The notes: a model not told the origin generated them from the sequence alone. A stretch of 27,847 nt of DNA from JBGRQB01 sp041725875 (GCA_041725875.1 JBGRQB010000036.1:1-27847); one strand, 5' to 3'. Positions 8,712 to 18,733 are shown, counted from the stretch's first letter. A program made the numbers and translations.

Positions 8712-11636
8712 TTATTCTATTATAATCTCATCAATAAAGATGAATGAATTTAATCCTGCTCCGCCGTGCCAATCAGGACAAGTCTTTAATGCTTCAACAA
8801 CTATTTTTACATATCTGGTTTTAGTTGGCTTTATTTCACCAACAAGATCCTGCACTATGGTTCCCGGTTTATCAAAACTGATTTCATTTTTAATTGAAAT
8901 TATTTCAGTAAAATTTTCTCCATTTTCTGAGATGAAGAATGTCACTTTTTTTGGCATAAAAATCCATATACCATAATCTTGAAAGAACCCTGCCCCGAGT
9001 TTCGAAATTTCAGTTTCCTTTTTCAGATCAATTACAGCTTCAAAATTTTGACCTTCATATCCCTGCCAGTAACCTGTTCTGTAATTCTGTCCTCCTCTTA
9101 TTCCATCAATAAGAGTATTAATTCCGCCGCCCGGATATGACTGATGCCATTTGGATAAAATTTCAATATTCCAGTCAGTTTTATTTTTATTAAACTTAAC
9201 TTCATTTAGCGAACTTGCATTGTATCCCTCTGCAAAGCTTTTAAATTTTAGCAGAGTGTTTTTATTAATAACAAATGGTTCAGAGTATTTTATTGAGCTT
9301 TGCATTGGTTCGGAACCATCTGTTGTGTAATAAACCACAGCATCTTTATTGATCGGATCAATTGAAATTTTGGTCTGATCAACAAACAATATATCCCCAG
9401 ATGTTAAAACCGGCTGAGGAAGTTTTTTTACTTCTTCTGTTCTAAATAATTTTTCTGTTTCAAGCCCCCAATTAGTATTAGGTTTTGCTCCCATTACAAA
9501 AACAAATTCAGATCCATTTGTAATGTCGCTGTGACTTATATATGGTTTATTATACTCTTCGCCGTTTAAAGTGAGCGACTGAACATATTTATTTTCTTTA
9601 GAGTTGTTAATTGTTTTTACAGTAAAAGTTTTTCCTTCTTCAAGTTTGATTTCAACTTTGTCAAACATCGGACTGCCGATAATGTATAAATCAGAACCGG
9701 GAGTTACAGGATAAAATCCCATTGAACTGAAAACATACCAGGCTGATAATTGTCCGCAATCATCGTTGCCGCTTAATCCTTCCGGACCGGTAAAGTATAG
9801 CGAATCACAAATTTCTCTTACTCTTTCCTGAGTCTTCCAAGGCTTTCCTGCATAGTTATATAAATATGCAACGTGGTGACTCGGTTCATTTCCGTGCGCA
9901 TATTGTCCGATCAATCCTGTGATATCAGGCTGATGTCTTCCACTTAATTTTGATTTGGCACTAAAGAGTTCATCAAGTTTTGCATCAAAGTTTTCTTTTC
10001 CACCAAAAAGATTCATCAAGCCCGGAATATCTTGCTGAACTGAAAATGTATATTGCCAGCTGTTTGCTTCCGTGAAATCAGATGTAACTGCAAAAGGATT
10101 AAACTTTTCAACCCATTTTCCGTTTCGTTTCGGACGCATAAATTTTGTTTCAGGGTCAAAATAATTGATATAGTTTTTTGATCTGGCAATATATTCATCG
10201 TAAATTTCTTCTCTGTCAGCAGCTTTTGCAAGTTGTGCAATACACCAGTCATCATAAGCATATTCAAGTGTTTTTGAAACTCCTTCGTGATCAATTTCAG
10301 AAGGAATAATTCCATACTTTCTGTAAATGTCAGTAGATCTTATATTTTGATTTCCGCTTGCAAGAACAGCATCAAGCGCATTGTTTAAGTCAACATTAAT
10401 TCCCTTTGCATAAGAATCTAAAATCACCGGTACTGCGTGATAACCTATCATACAATTTGTTTCATTGGCAGCCAGCTCCCAGACAGGCAGTAAACCATAT
10501 TCTTCATATTTGGTAAGGAGCGAGTTAACAAAACTCTCTGTTCGTTTTTTATCTGTGATAGTTAATAACGGATGCAAAGCTCTGTATGTATCCCACAAGG
10601 AAAATACAGTGTATTGTTCTTTTTCAGACTGATGTTTCTTTCCATCCATTCCCACATAAAAATTATTTACATCAGAAAAAACATTTGGTGCTATCAGCGA
10701 ATGATAATAGGCTGTGTAGAAAACTTTTTTTAATTCTTCATCATTTGTAGAGATCGAAATTTTATCAAGTTCATTCTGCCATTTCTTTTCGGCTCTCTGT
10801 TTTATTTTTTCAAAATTCCAATCGGAGTTTTCCTTCATTAAATTTAATTTGGCACCTTCAATGCTTGTATGTGAGATCCCGACTTTAACAAAAATTTCTT
10901 TATTGGAATTTCCAGAGAATGATAAAACCGTCTTAACTTTCTTCCCTTTATAGTTCTGTTTTTTCACAGGTTTTAATTCTTCAAAAACCTGTGCATCGTC
11001 AAAACTTTCTGAAAGCAACGCATAAAAATAGATTGTATGATTGCTTGCCCAGCCTTTAGATTTTCTGTAACCATAAATAATATTCCTACCTAAAATTCCG
11101 ATTTTAGATTCAATAACTTTATCACTGATTCCATGTTCAAGATCGATAATTATTCTTTTGGTTCTGGAATTATTAAACACATATTTATGAATTCCGGTTC
11201 TTTCAGTGGCTGTTAATTCAACATCAATATCATAATCGGCAAGTTTTACAGAATAGAAACCTGCTGAAGCTTTTTCATCTTTATGAGAAAAACGAGATCT
11301 GTATCCTTCATCCGGATTTGCTTTTGATCCGGGAATAAGTTTTATGCTACCCGTATACGGCATAAGTAAAATATCGCCATAATCTGTTGCACCTGTACCA
11401 CTTAAATGTGTGTGAGAAAATCCCATTATTGAGTTATCTGAATAATGATAACCGGAACACCAGTCCCAGCCTTTGTTATCTGTATCAGGACTCAACTGCA
11501 CCATTCCGAACGGAAGAGTTGCTCCGGGAAATGTGTGTGCGTGTCCGGCAGTACCAATAAAGGGATCAATATATTTCACAGTTCCCTGTGCAAAAATAGA
11601 TGAACATAAAATCAATAAAGTAAAAACAAATCTCAT
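8712..11636 (-). CDS. GH92 alpha-mannosidase with chitobiase-C-like and discoidin-like C-terminal domains
   Basis: An exported 974-residue glycosidase with a signal peptide ending near IFAQ (residue 17) and no lipobox cysteine. GH92 landmarks are clear: DPFIGTAGHAHTFPGATLPFGMVQLSPD from residue 24, GWDWCSGYHYSD at 57, TEANSW at 522-527 (Glu523 at the position of the family's general acid, from memory), HGNEPSHH at 581-588 and GNDDCGQ at 623-629 with the acidic pair. GH92 enzymes are calcium-dependent, inverting exo-alpha-mannosidases. After the core, residues about 740-815 resemble a chitobiase/hexosaminidase C-terminal domain (VVYYTTDGSEP), and about 825-974 an F5/8 type C (CBM32-like) domain sharing YPGGG, YWQGYE and CPDWH with the GH31 protein. 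It is the last gene of the operon; its AGGAA site overlaps the stop codon of the preceding GH92. Linkage specificity cannot be read from sequence alone. Confidence 0.95.
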   Translation of the reverse strand: MRFVFTLLILCSSIFAQGTVKYIDPFIGTAGHAHTFPGATLPFGMVQLSPDTDNKGWDWCSGYHYSDNSIMGFSHTHLSGTGATDYGDILLMPYTGSIKLIPGSKANPDEGYRSRFSHKDEKASAGFYSVKLADYDIDVELTATERTGIHKYVFNNSRTKRIIIDLEHGISDKVIESKIGILGRNIIYGYRKSKGWASNHTIYFYALLSESFDDAQVFEELKPVKKQNYKGKKVKTVLSFSGNSNKEIFVKVGISHTSIEGAKLNLMKENSDWNFEKIKQRAEKKWQNELDKISISTNDEELKKVFYTAYYHSLIAPNVFSDVNNFYVGMDGKKHQSEKEQYTVFSLWDTYRALHPLLTITDKKRTESFVNSLLTKYEEYGLLPVWELAANETNCMIGYHAVPVILDSYAKGINVDLNNALDAVLASGNQNIRSTDIYRKYGIIPSEIDHEGVSKTLEYAYDDWCIAQLAKAADREEIYDEYIARSKNYINYFDPETKFMRPKRNGKWVEKFNPFAVTSDFTEANSWQYTFSVQQDIPGLMNLFGGKENFDAKLDELFSAKSKLSGRHQPDITGLIGQYAHGNEPSHHVAYLYNYAGKPWKTQERVREICDSLYFTGPEGLSGNDDCGQLSAWYVFSSMGFYPVTPGSDLYIIGSPMFDKVEIKLEEGKTFTVKTINNSKENKYVQSLTLNGEEYNKPYISHSDITNGSEFVFVMGAKPNTNWGLETEKLFRTEEVKKLPQPVLTSGDILFVDQTKISIDPINKDAVVYYTTDGSEPMQSSIKYSEPFVINKNTLLKFKSFAEGYNASSLNEVKFNKNKTDWNIEILSKWHQSYPGGGINTLIDGIRGGQNYRTGYWQGYEGQNFEAVIDLKKETEISKLGAGFFQDYGIWIFMPKKVTFFISENGENFTEIISIKNEISFDKPGTIVQDLVGEIKPTKTRYVKIVVEALKTCPDWHGGAGLNSFIFIDEIIIE

Positions 11637-11646
11637 TCTTAAATTC

Positions 11647-13833
11647 CTAGTGTTTATCTGACATTACAAAAACAAGCTTTCCGCCATCAACTATTTCTTT
11701 ATGAGTTAAATAGTATCTGTCCAGTTTTTTTCCGTTTAATAAAATTTCTTTAATATAAATATTTTTATCGCTTATATTTTTAGCTTCAACAATAAGCTTT
11801 TTATTATTTTCAAGAGTAATTTCTGTTTTCTCAAACAATGGTGTTCCAATTACATAATTACCATCAGCCGGATTAACAGGATAAAAACCAAGCGCACTGA
11901 AAATGTACCAGGCTGACATCTGACCGCAATCGTCATTACCAACAAGTCCGTCAACTTTTGAGCTGTACATCAGTTTTCTGATTTGACTGATTCGCTCCTG
12001 CGTTTTCCAGGGTTGACTCGTAAACGAATACAAATATGCAACGTGATGACAAGGTTCGTTTCCGTGTGCATACTGTCCTATTAATCCTGAAATATCAGGT
12101 GACATTTCGTGTCCTGTCATTTCACTTGAAATAGTAAATAATTCATCAAGTTTCTTTACAAACTTTTCTTCGCCGCCAAATTCGTTTATAAGTCCTTTTA
12201 TATCCTGCAAAACGTGAAAAGTATACTGCCACGCATTTGCTTCTGTATAATCTGTGTTTCTGTGTTCTACAAAAAGAGGATCAAAGTTTTTAACCCAGTT
12301 CCCTTTTTTATCTTTACCGCGCATAAAACCGGTTGCTTTATCAAACATAAGTTTGTAAGCATCTGCTCTTTTTGAGAAATAGCTATACTCCTCTTCTTTA
12401 CCAAGTTTTTTTGCCAGCTGAGCAATACACCAGTCATCAAAAGAATATTCCAGCACTTTTGAAACAGCTTCTTTTTCTAATTCAGACGGAATATAACCAT
12501 ATTTCTTGAAATGATCGATTCCAAAATTGTCCTGCATTGCAGATACTTTACAGGCAGCAAAAATTCTTTCCGGATCAGCAGTTGTTAATCCTTTAAAGTA
12601 TGCATCGATAATTACCGGCACAGCGTGATAACCTATCATCACATTTGTGTCGTTAGATTGCAGATCCCAGGTAGGAAGCAATCCTGTTTCATCATAAAAC
12701 GCAAGCATAGATTTTACAAGATCATCCACAAGTTCAGGCTTTGTGATTGTTAAGAGCGGATGAAGCGCTCTGAAAGTATCCCAGAGAGAAAACAATGTAT
12801 ATCTTGTGTATCCTTCTGCTTTTGTCTTTTTATAATCTGCGCCGCAGAATTTTTTATTCTCATCGGTGAAGAGAGTCGGGGCAAGATAAGAATGATAAAG
12901 AGCCGTGTAAAAAATCTTTTTAGCATCTTCATTTTTATCTGTCACTTTTATTTTACCAAGTAAATTTTCCCATTTTGTATTGGCTTCATTTTTAACAAGC
13001 TCAAAATCCCAGTGAGGAATTTCTTTCTGAAGATTCTTTTTTGCTCCTTCAACACTTGCTGAAGAAAGCGCAACTTTTGCCATTACATTTTTTGATTCAA
13101 AGTTTAGGACAACTGAAGTAAGGACAGACTTAACTTCCTTTTCAGTTACTTTATCATTTCCGTCAAAAAGCTGTGCTGTGAATGGCTTGTCAAATCTGGC
13201 AACAAAATAGACCGGCTGGTAAGCTGCCCATCCTTTAGAAATTCTGTAGCCTTCAATGGTTTTGTTATCAACAACTTTAATAAATGTTTCAGCTGCTCTG
13301 TCAAAGTTTTGAGCATAACCCAGATCAATTAAAACAGCTGCATCTTTTTTCTCAAAACTGTATCTGTGAAAACCGGTTCTTTCAGTTACAGTCAACTCAG
13401 CATTAATTTTTGAGTTTTGCAGTTTCACCTGATAATATCCGGGAACAGCATTCTCTTCTTTATGATTATATATATCAAAAATTCTACCTTTATCATTTCT
13501 CTCTGCGGTTTCATATTTCCCGCTGAAAGGCATTAACAAAATATCGTAAAGATCACCTACTCCGGTTCCGCTTAAATGTGTATGACTAAACCCAAGTAAA
13601 ACTGAATCGGAATAATGATATCCTGAAGTCCAGTCCCACCCCTTTGAAGGGTTATCAGGACTCAACTGCACCATTCCAAACGGAAGAGTTGCTCCCGGGA
13701 ATGTGTGTCCGTGACCACCGGTTCCGATAAAAGGATCAACATATTTTGTTACACCTGAATTATCTGTTTTATTTTCACATCCTAAAAAGCAGATAAAACC
13801 AATAAGAATAAGTGATAGAATTTTCTTGTTCAT
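11647..13833 (-). CDS. GH92 alpha-mannosidase, lipoprotein
   Basis: A 728-residue GH92 enzyme reduced to the catalytic core. The N-terminus (hydrophobic run then CFLGC, Cys19) is a lipoprotein signal, so it should be membrane-anchored. Family motifs parallel the next gene: DPFIGTGGHGHTFPGATLPFG from residue 33, GWDWTSGYHYSD at 65, TEANAW at 530-535 (Glu531, putative general acid), HGNEPCHH at 590-597 and GNDDCGQ at 632-638. It lacks the accessory domains of the downstream GH92, and the two have clearly diverged, which suggests a split of linkage (alpha-1,2, 1,3 or 1,6) or of location rather than a recent duplication. The ATG at 13833 follows AAGGAAAG. It lies 18 nt after the symporter gene and 10 nt before the second GH92. 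Confidence 0.95.
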   Translation of the reverse strand: MNKKILSLILIGFICFLGCENKTDNSGVTKYVDPFIGTGGHGHTFPGATLPFGMVQLSPDNPSKGWDWTSGYHYSDSVLLGFSHTHLSGTGVGDLYDILLMPFSGKYETAERNDKGRIFDIYNHKEENAVPGYYQVKLQNSKINAELTVTERTGFHRYSFEKKDAAVLIDLGYAQNFDRAAETFIKVVDNKTIEGYRISKGWAAYQPVYFVARFDKPFTAQLFDGNDKVTEKEVKSVLTSVVLNFESKNVMAKVALSSASVEGAKKNLQKEIPHWDFELVKNEANTKWENLLGKIKVTDKNEDAKKIFYTALYHSYLAPTLFTDENKKFCGADYKKTKAEGYTRYTLFSLWDTFRALHPLLTITKPELVDDLVKSMLAFYDETGLLPTWDLQSNDTNVMIGYHAVPVIIDAYFKGLTTADPERIFAACKVSAMQDNFGIDHFKKYGYIPSELEKEAVSKVLEYSFDDWCIAQLAKKLGKEEEYSYFSKRADAYKLMFDKATGFMRGKDKKGNWVKNFDPLFVEHRNTDYTEANAWQYTFHVLQDIKGLINEFGGEEKFVKKLDELFTISSEMTGHEMSPDISGLIGQYAHGNEPCHHVAYLYSFTSQPWKTQERISQIRKLMYSSKVDGLVGNDDCGQMSAWYIFSALGFYPVNPADGNYVIGTPLFEKTEITLENNKKLIVEAKNISDKNIYIKEILLNGKKLDRYYLTHKEIVDGGKLVFVMSDKH

Positions 13834-13851
13834 TTAACTTTCCTTGTCAGA

Positions 13852-15777
13852 TTAATTAACGTGTCCGTCATCCTGAAAATCTCTTTCAGTTGATCTTAGT
13901 TTTCTAAACATTGTTTTCAGATCAAATATACCGCCTATACCAAACCAGAATATCACAACAACTGATACGGCAATGTTTATGTAGATAAATATTTTCCAGA
14001 ACTGCATCCATTCCATATCTGGTACATCTGTGGTAAGATTGTAAATTGTACCAATTATGAAAACGGCTGTCCAGGCAAAAGTATAAATATATGTTGCTAT
14101 ATAAATAAGCTTGTCGCCTTTGGTAAATTCTTTTCCAATTCCCAAAGCGCGCCAGCCTGTTTTAACTTCCTGTTCAATAATTTTTTCATCTTCTTTTACA
14201 GCATATTTTCCACGATGAAGAAGTTTATCAAGATCATATTCCTGTTTCTTTCCTAAAAGTGAAACAGCTATGTAAACAATTGTGGAACCGGCCATTGCAA
14301 GTCCCCAGAATGATTGTCCGTTGATAAAGAAATCATCAACAAGCTGATGAATAACAATTCCTGTAAGTGCAATTACAGAACCTGTAATGAGTGCTGACCA
14401 GGCAGCTGCTGTTGTTCCTCTTTTCCAGTAAAGACCGCCAATAATAACAGCACCGGAACCGCCAAGGAAAATTGCACCTGTAATGGCGAAAAAGAGAAAT
14501 ATATATTCACTCTGCTGAAAGAAAAGACTGAATAAAAATATAAATACAGCTACTCCGAAAATTCCTATCTTTAGCAGACGAAGATGTTTTTCAGGTGCAA
14601 GTTTTTTTCCTGTAAGAGGAATGTAAACATCCTGAATAAAAATACTTGCCCAGCTGTGAAGATATGTATCGTGAGTTGTAACAAATGCCGCAAGCATTAT
14701 TGCTGCAAATGCACCAAACAATCCTACAGGTAAAATCTGCTGCAGTACAAGAGGAACAGTCAGCTGACTCTTTATCGCCTCGCCACCGTCAACTGTACCA
14801 AGTGTCTGATGCACTGCTGTGGAGATCTGGCTAAAACTTACATCGTTCATTAACACATAAGCAACTACAGGAATAACATAAATAAATAAACTCCATTGCG
14901 GAATTGTTCTCCAGTTACTTAACACTTCACCCATTTTTGCTTCGTGAGGTGATGAAGCTGATGTGTAATATCCCTGATGTCCCTGCCAGGAGAGTTTACC
15001 GTAAAAAATTCCTACCATTCCCACAAAGAAGTACCAGAAGTTAAAATCTTCAACCTTACTTGTGTTAAAAGGATTAATCAGCGATGCATCTTGCGGAGCA
15101 GCGTGAAGTGTCTGGTAAATAATATCCCAGTCAACAAGAGATAAAACATAAACAACTGTAATTACAAAAATTATATTAACAAATAATCCCTGAATAAAAT
15201 CGGTAATTATAACAGAAATCTGTCCCCCCACAAAAACAAAGAATAATGAAATTCCCAAAAGAAGCGTCATTATTGTTACAAAGGTAGAAATTTCGAGTCC
15301 GAATAAATTAAAGGTATCAGGGAACCCGCAGAAGTATATAAAGAATCTCGATCCCACTGCAGGGAAAATACCAAAGTTGATTACTCCTGCTGAAAAAGAA
15401 AGGATACCTGCAAAAATTCTGAAGTTTTTGCTGTATCTCATTTCAAAGAATTGAGCAAGAGTTAAAGCTCTTGTTTGTCGGAACCTGTATACCACCCAGC
15501 CGGAAAGTGTAACAATAAGAATAACTATTCCGTTTGCATATTCCCACCAGCGAAGGGAGAAACCTGCAATGTAGTTCATTTCCAGCAGACCAATAATTGA
15601 TATAGCTCCAAGCTGTGCCATACCGGATGCAAAGGAGAGTACGTAGCGACCGGCAGATCTGCCGGCAGCTAAAAAATCGGAAACGCTTCGCATCAGTTTT
15701 TTTGTAAACATCACACCCCAAATCATCAGGGCAAGCATACTGGCAATAATAAGCCAATCTATAATAGATAAACTCAA
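13852..15777 (-). CDS. Sodium:solute symporter (SSS family)
   Basis: A 641-residue inner-membrane carrier with many hydrophobic helices from residue 6 to about 530 and a final pair near 555-620. The N-terminal pattern (DWLIIASMLALMIWGVMFTKK ... SVSDFLAAGRSAGRYVLSFASGMAQLGAISIIG) is characteristic of sodium:solute symporters of the SGLT/PutP superfamily. Sodium-coupled uptake of a mannose- or GlcNAc-containing sugar into the cytoplasm is inferred from its place between GH47 and GH92 genes. The start is TTG at 15777, with AGGAAG six nt upstream; the next in-frame ATG lies too far into the first helix. A charged cytoplasmic segment lies at about 510-550. The gene follows GH47 by 14 nt. Confidence 0.93.
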   Translation of the reverse strand: MSLSIIDWLIIASMLALMIWGVMFTKKLMRSVSDFLAAGRSAGRYVLSFASGMAQLGAISIIGLLEMNYIAGFSLRWWEYANGIVILIVTLSGWVVYRFRQTRALTLAQFFEMRYSKNFRIFAGILSFSAGVINFGIFPAVGSRFFIYFCGFPDTFNLFGLEISTFVTIMTLLLGISLFFVFVGGQISVIITDFIQGLFVNIIFVITVVYVLSLVDWDIIYQTLHAAPQDASLINPFNTSKVEDFNFWYFFVGMVGIFYGKLSWQGHQGYYTSASSPHEAKMGEVLSNWRTIPQWSLFIYVIPVVAYVLMNDVSFSQISTAVHQTLGTVDGGEAIKSQLTVPLVLQQILPVGLFGAFAAIMLAAFVTTHDTYLHSWASIFIQDVYIPLTGKKLAPEKHLRLLKIGIFGVAVFIFLFSLFFQQSEYIFLFFAITGAIFLGGSGAVIIGGLYWKRGTTAAAWSALITGSVIALTGIVIHQLVDDFFINGQSFWGLAMAGSTIVYIAVSLLGKKQEYDLDKLLHRGKYAVKEDEKIIEQEVKTGWRALGIGKEFTKGDKLIYIATYIYTFAWTAVFIIGTIYNLTTDVPDMEWMQFWKIFIYINIAVSVVVIFWFGIGGIFDLKTMFRKLRSTERDFQDDGHVN

Positions 15778-15791
15778 TTTATCTTCCTGTT

Positions 15792-17165
15792 TTAGTTTTT
15801 GATGAAAGACTTCTTAAACGGATGTGCTTCAGTATTAAATATTACGTCATCAAATTTCATTGACTGTTCTTCATCAAATAACAAATACAAATATTTAAGT
15901 GTTTCTGCAAAGAAGAAACTTTCCATATTGTCAGATTTTTCCTTTGTAACAACACTTTCAAGATGTGAATAACCTTCTTCTGCTCTGCAATACTTAATTA
16001 ATGATTCAAGATAGGTTTTTCCCATTTTGATATATTTTTCATCTTTTGTGTAGTGATATAAATAGTAAGCTGATTCTATATTTTCCGGACGCAAAAAGTA
16101 TGGTGCTGATAATACTTCACCTGTTTTGTAATTATATTGTTCAGGTTCTATTCCGAACTTAGTCCACATTTTAAAGCAGTTTTCCTGTAAAGCTTTTGCA
16201 CGATCCAGATCGCCGCCTAAAGCAAGTACAGCCGGGAAGAAAGCATCCAAAGCACCAAACTGGGTTCTTATTCTTTCACCTGTTTCTGAGTTTACATGTG
16301 AATACCACAATCCGTCAACAGTATCATCTGCAAGGTATTTATTTATTGCTACAATTGATTCTTTCCAGGCATCCATACATTCTTTATCATTAAACAAAAT
16401 TCCTGCTTTTAATAAATACTCAAAGTATGAATCAAGCATTCCGCTTAAATGACATTCTTTAATAATCCACTCACCTGTTTCAACATTAATAGTGGTTCCT
16501 ACAAGACCAACTTTTGTTGTTCTTTCAACAAGACCCATCATTGCTTTTTTTGCTTTTTCATAATAGATGTTGTTTCCGGTTAACTTGCTTAAAGCTCCAA
16601 ACTCAATTAACAAAGTTCCAATTTCGGCAGGATTATTAATGTTGCCTTCAACCTTTCCTGTTTTAAGATTTACAAAAACATAAGGCATTCCTGTTGGAGA
16701 GTTAAATACAGGTAATAATCTGTCGGCAAGATCAGTTGCAAGTTTTAAGAATCTTTCATCACCGTCCCACATATAGGCAGAGATTAAACCGCCGAGCATT
16801 CTGATTGTGATTTCAAAGTTCTGAACTTTAACATCTTTATCAAAATCAAGTTTTGAAAAGATCAATTCTTTGGTTTTGGCAACCTCTTCATCCAATCCCA
16901 TTAATACCATTGTATCAAAAGCATCTACAGGTGTCATTAAGAATGATTGTCCGTACCAGTCGTGCGGTTTTTTAGATAAGGGTTTTAATGCATCGTGTCC
17001 CCAGGCATATTTTTTATATGCGTTCCAGGCGTGCATAAATTCTTTTTTAACTTTTTCAGCATATTCTTTTTTATTTATTTTAGTCTCGGGCTGTGCCTCT
17101 TTTTTGTTACAACCTGAAACCAAAACAATTGCAAAAACCAATAATAGTAAAGATATCTTTTTCAT
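15792..17165 (-). CDS. GH47 class I alpha-1,2-mannosidase, lipoprotein
   Basis: A 457-residue mannosidase from ATG 17165 (GAGGAA six nt upstream; a TTG one codon earlier is closer than ideal). The lipobox VSGC gives Cys19, implying membrane anchoring. GH47 hallmarks run the full length: FMHAWNAYKKYAWGHDALKP at 43-62, DAFDTMVLMGL at 81-91, NFEITIRMLGGLISAY with Glu118, HLSGMLDSYFEYLLK with Asp245, LRPENIESAYYLY with Glu361, MESFFFAETLKYLYLLF at 414-430 and NTEAHPF with Thr445. In known GH47 enzymes the three acidic residues serve catalysis and the threonine binds calcium, so all key residues are present. Class I enzymes are inverting and cut alpha-1,2-mannose, the outer linkage of high-mannose N-glycans. 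GH47 is mainly eukaryotic; bacterial members of about this length exist. It lies 9 nt after the SurA-like gene and 14 nt before the symporter. Confidence 0.94.
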   Translation of the reverse strand: MKKISLLLLVFAIVLVSGCNKKEAQPETKINKKEYAEKVKKEFMHAWNAYKKYAWGHDALKPLSKKPHDWYGQSFLMTPVDAFDTMVLMGLDEEVAKTKELIFSKLDFDKDVKVQNFEITIRMLGGLISAYMWDGDERFLKLATDLADRLLPVFNSPTGMPYVFVNLKTGKVEGNINNPAEIGTLLIEFGALSKLTGNNIYYEKAKKAMMGLVERTTKVGLVGTTINVETGEWIIKECHLSGMLDSYFEYLLKAGILFNDKECMDAWKESIVAINKYLADDTVDGLWYSHVNSETGERIRTQFGALDAFFPAVLALGGDLDRAKALQENCFKMWTKFGIEPEQYNYKTGEVLSAPYFLRPENIESAYYLYHYTKDEKYIKMGKTYLESLIKYCRAEEGYSHLESVVTKEKSDNMESFFFAETLKYLYLLFDEEQSMKFDDVIFNTEAHPFKKSFIKN

Positions 17166-17174
17166 CAAATTCCT

Positions 17175-18719
17175 CTATTTATTTTTATCCATCTTTTTAC
17201 CGTAATCAAGGTGATAATCGACTGTTATATTTGGGAATGCCGGAACAATAATCGGGTAAGGCACATTCTTTTCCAAAGCAAACATATCTATTCTGGTGAG
17301 TTTTAATTTTATAAATGCATCAATATTTACTTCAATCTGATTTGAATATTTTTTCTGAAGTTTTTCTATGTAGGGAGTAAAGAAATCTTTAACAACATTA
17401 TATGTTAAAAATTCTTTTATACCGTTTTGCGCCATCATCTGGTTCTGCTCATAAAAACTTATCAGTGCGTCTGTCCACATTTTACCTGTACGCTCAACAA
17501 TAAATTCTTTATCCAGTCCCCTTTCATAAGCAACTTCGGTAAGATATTTATCTCTTATTAAGTCAACTATTGCAAGCTTGAAATGCTTTGGGAAATCTTT
17601 TCCGGCAAAGTTTTTATTTCTGAACACAAGGGGATGTTTTGCTATTTCATCTGCAAACATTTCCACTGTCCAGATCTTTCCGTCAATAGTCATTAAAGCT
17701 TCATTTTTAATTGCTGCAAGATCATTTCCCAGTTCAAAAATCTTGTTGTGAGCATCTTCATTCTTCTTAAGATTTCTGTCGGCAAACTTCTCTTTTACAT
17801 CTTTAACACTCTGGTTATAAACCGGTGCAAAAATGTTTACAACTTTGAAAAAGACATTTCTGTCAAACTCAAGTTTTTTCCCTTGCATTACTTTATGAAT
17901 AAACTTTGCATATTCATTAACACCGCCATCCATAAGTAATTTCTCTTTTACATTGTTGTAGCGCATAGTCTGTTGATTGTGAGTGAAAGCAGGTTTGTCT
18001 GTCCACCCCTTTACCTTAAAGAAAAGATAAGTTTCATCCAGTTTTAAGGGACCGTAAATCTTTCCTTTTTCCGGATTTTTCTCGTTGTAAAGTATTTCCG
18101 AAACCTGCGGATATTCAGGAGAGTTCCACTTAACATTATAATGCGGAACAATTGTATCGCCGGTCAGCTCTGTAAACATCTGCTTAAAACTTACAGAATC
18201 TGTAAAAAGCTGTCGCTGAATATACTGCGCTTCGTGTTCTTCTTTGATATTTACAAACTCAACATCATACTCTCTGCCTGCAACTTTAAATTGCTGAACA
18301 AATTTTGCACTGTCAATTTTTACTTTGTTGTAGCCTTCCTGATAAAAAAGAAGGTGTCGCATCATCTGTTCTTTTCGTCCGAGAATAGTCTGGTGAAACT
18401 TTTTCTGATCAAAAAGTTTACTCTCTTTCTCTTTTTCAAGAGCCAGCATCTTTTCGGCAATAAGAGAATTGAGAATAATTTTCTTTTCAAGCTCACTGTT
18501 CCCTTTTGCGTATTGGGGACGAATAGTATATTCAGAGCGTTCGTAAAACTCCTGAACCGTAATAACTTTAGAACCCACTCTGGCAAGAACAATTTCTTTT
18601 GTGGAGCCTTTTTTGAAAGTCTGGGAAAGATTTGCCCTTAATTCTTTTTTGTTCTGGGCAAAGCAGATTGCAGTCAGAACAACTGCAATCATTATCACTT
18701 TTGTTTTATAAAACTTCAT
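17175..18719 (-). CDS. SurA-like periplasmic chaperone / PpiC-type protein
   Basis: A 514-residue exported protein with a signal peptide ending near CFAQ (residue 22). Residues about 40-145 resemble a SurA N-terminal chaperone domain (LARVGSKVITVQEFYERSEYTIRP ... LNSLIAEKMLALEKEKE). Residues about 150-240 have the outline of a parvulin/PpiC domain but are divergent. Residues about 340-430 repeat the SurA-N pattern (MTIDGKIWTVEMFADEIAKHP ... AIVDLIRDKYLTEVAYERGLD), so the chaperone module may be duplicated. The family role would be periplasmic folding or escort of outer-membrane and exported proteins. Its place between the kinase and GH47 in a catabolic operon is unusual and suggests dedicated help for the exported enzymes or receptor. 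The ribosome site is weak (AAAGAAAT). Prolyl isomerase activity is doubtful. Confidence 0.72.
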   Translation of the reverse strand: MKFYKTKVIMIAVVLTAICFAQNKKELRANLSQTFKKGSTKEIVLARVGSKVITVQEFYERSEYTIRPQYAKGNSELEKKIILNSLIAEKMLALEKEKESKLFDQKKFHQTILGRKEQMMRHLLFYQEGYNKVKIDSAKFVQQFKVAGREYDVEFVNIKEEHEAQYIQRQLFTDSVSFKQMFTELTGDTIVPHYNVKWNSPEYPQVSEILYNEKNPEKGKIYGPLKLDETYLFFKVKGWTDKPAFTHNQQTMRYNNVKEKLLMDGGVNEYAKFIHKVMQGKKLEFDRNVFFKVVNIFAPVYNQSVKDVKEKFADRNLKKNEDAHNKIFELGNDLAAIKNEALMTIDGKIWTVEMFADEIAKHPLVFRNKNFAGKDFPKHFKLAIVDLIRDKYLTEVAYERGLDKEFIVERTGKMWTDALISFYEQNQMMAQNGIKEFLTYNVVKDFFTPYIEKLQKKYSNQIEVNIDAFIKLKLTRIDMFALEKNVPYPIIVPAFPNITVDYHLDYGKKMDKNK

Positions 18720-18733
18720 ATTAAAATATTTCT

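Noticed and set aside
18141..18641. A 166-codon plus-strand open frame opposite the SurA-like gene
   Set aside because: It lies wholly inside a well-supported gene, has low-complexity Phe/Leu/Lys-rich translation typical of antisense AT-rich DNA, and no ribosome site or domain.
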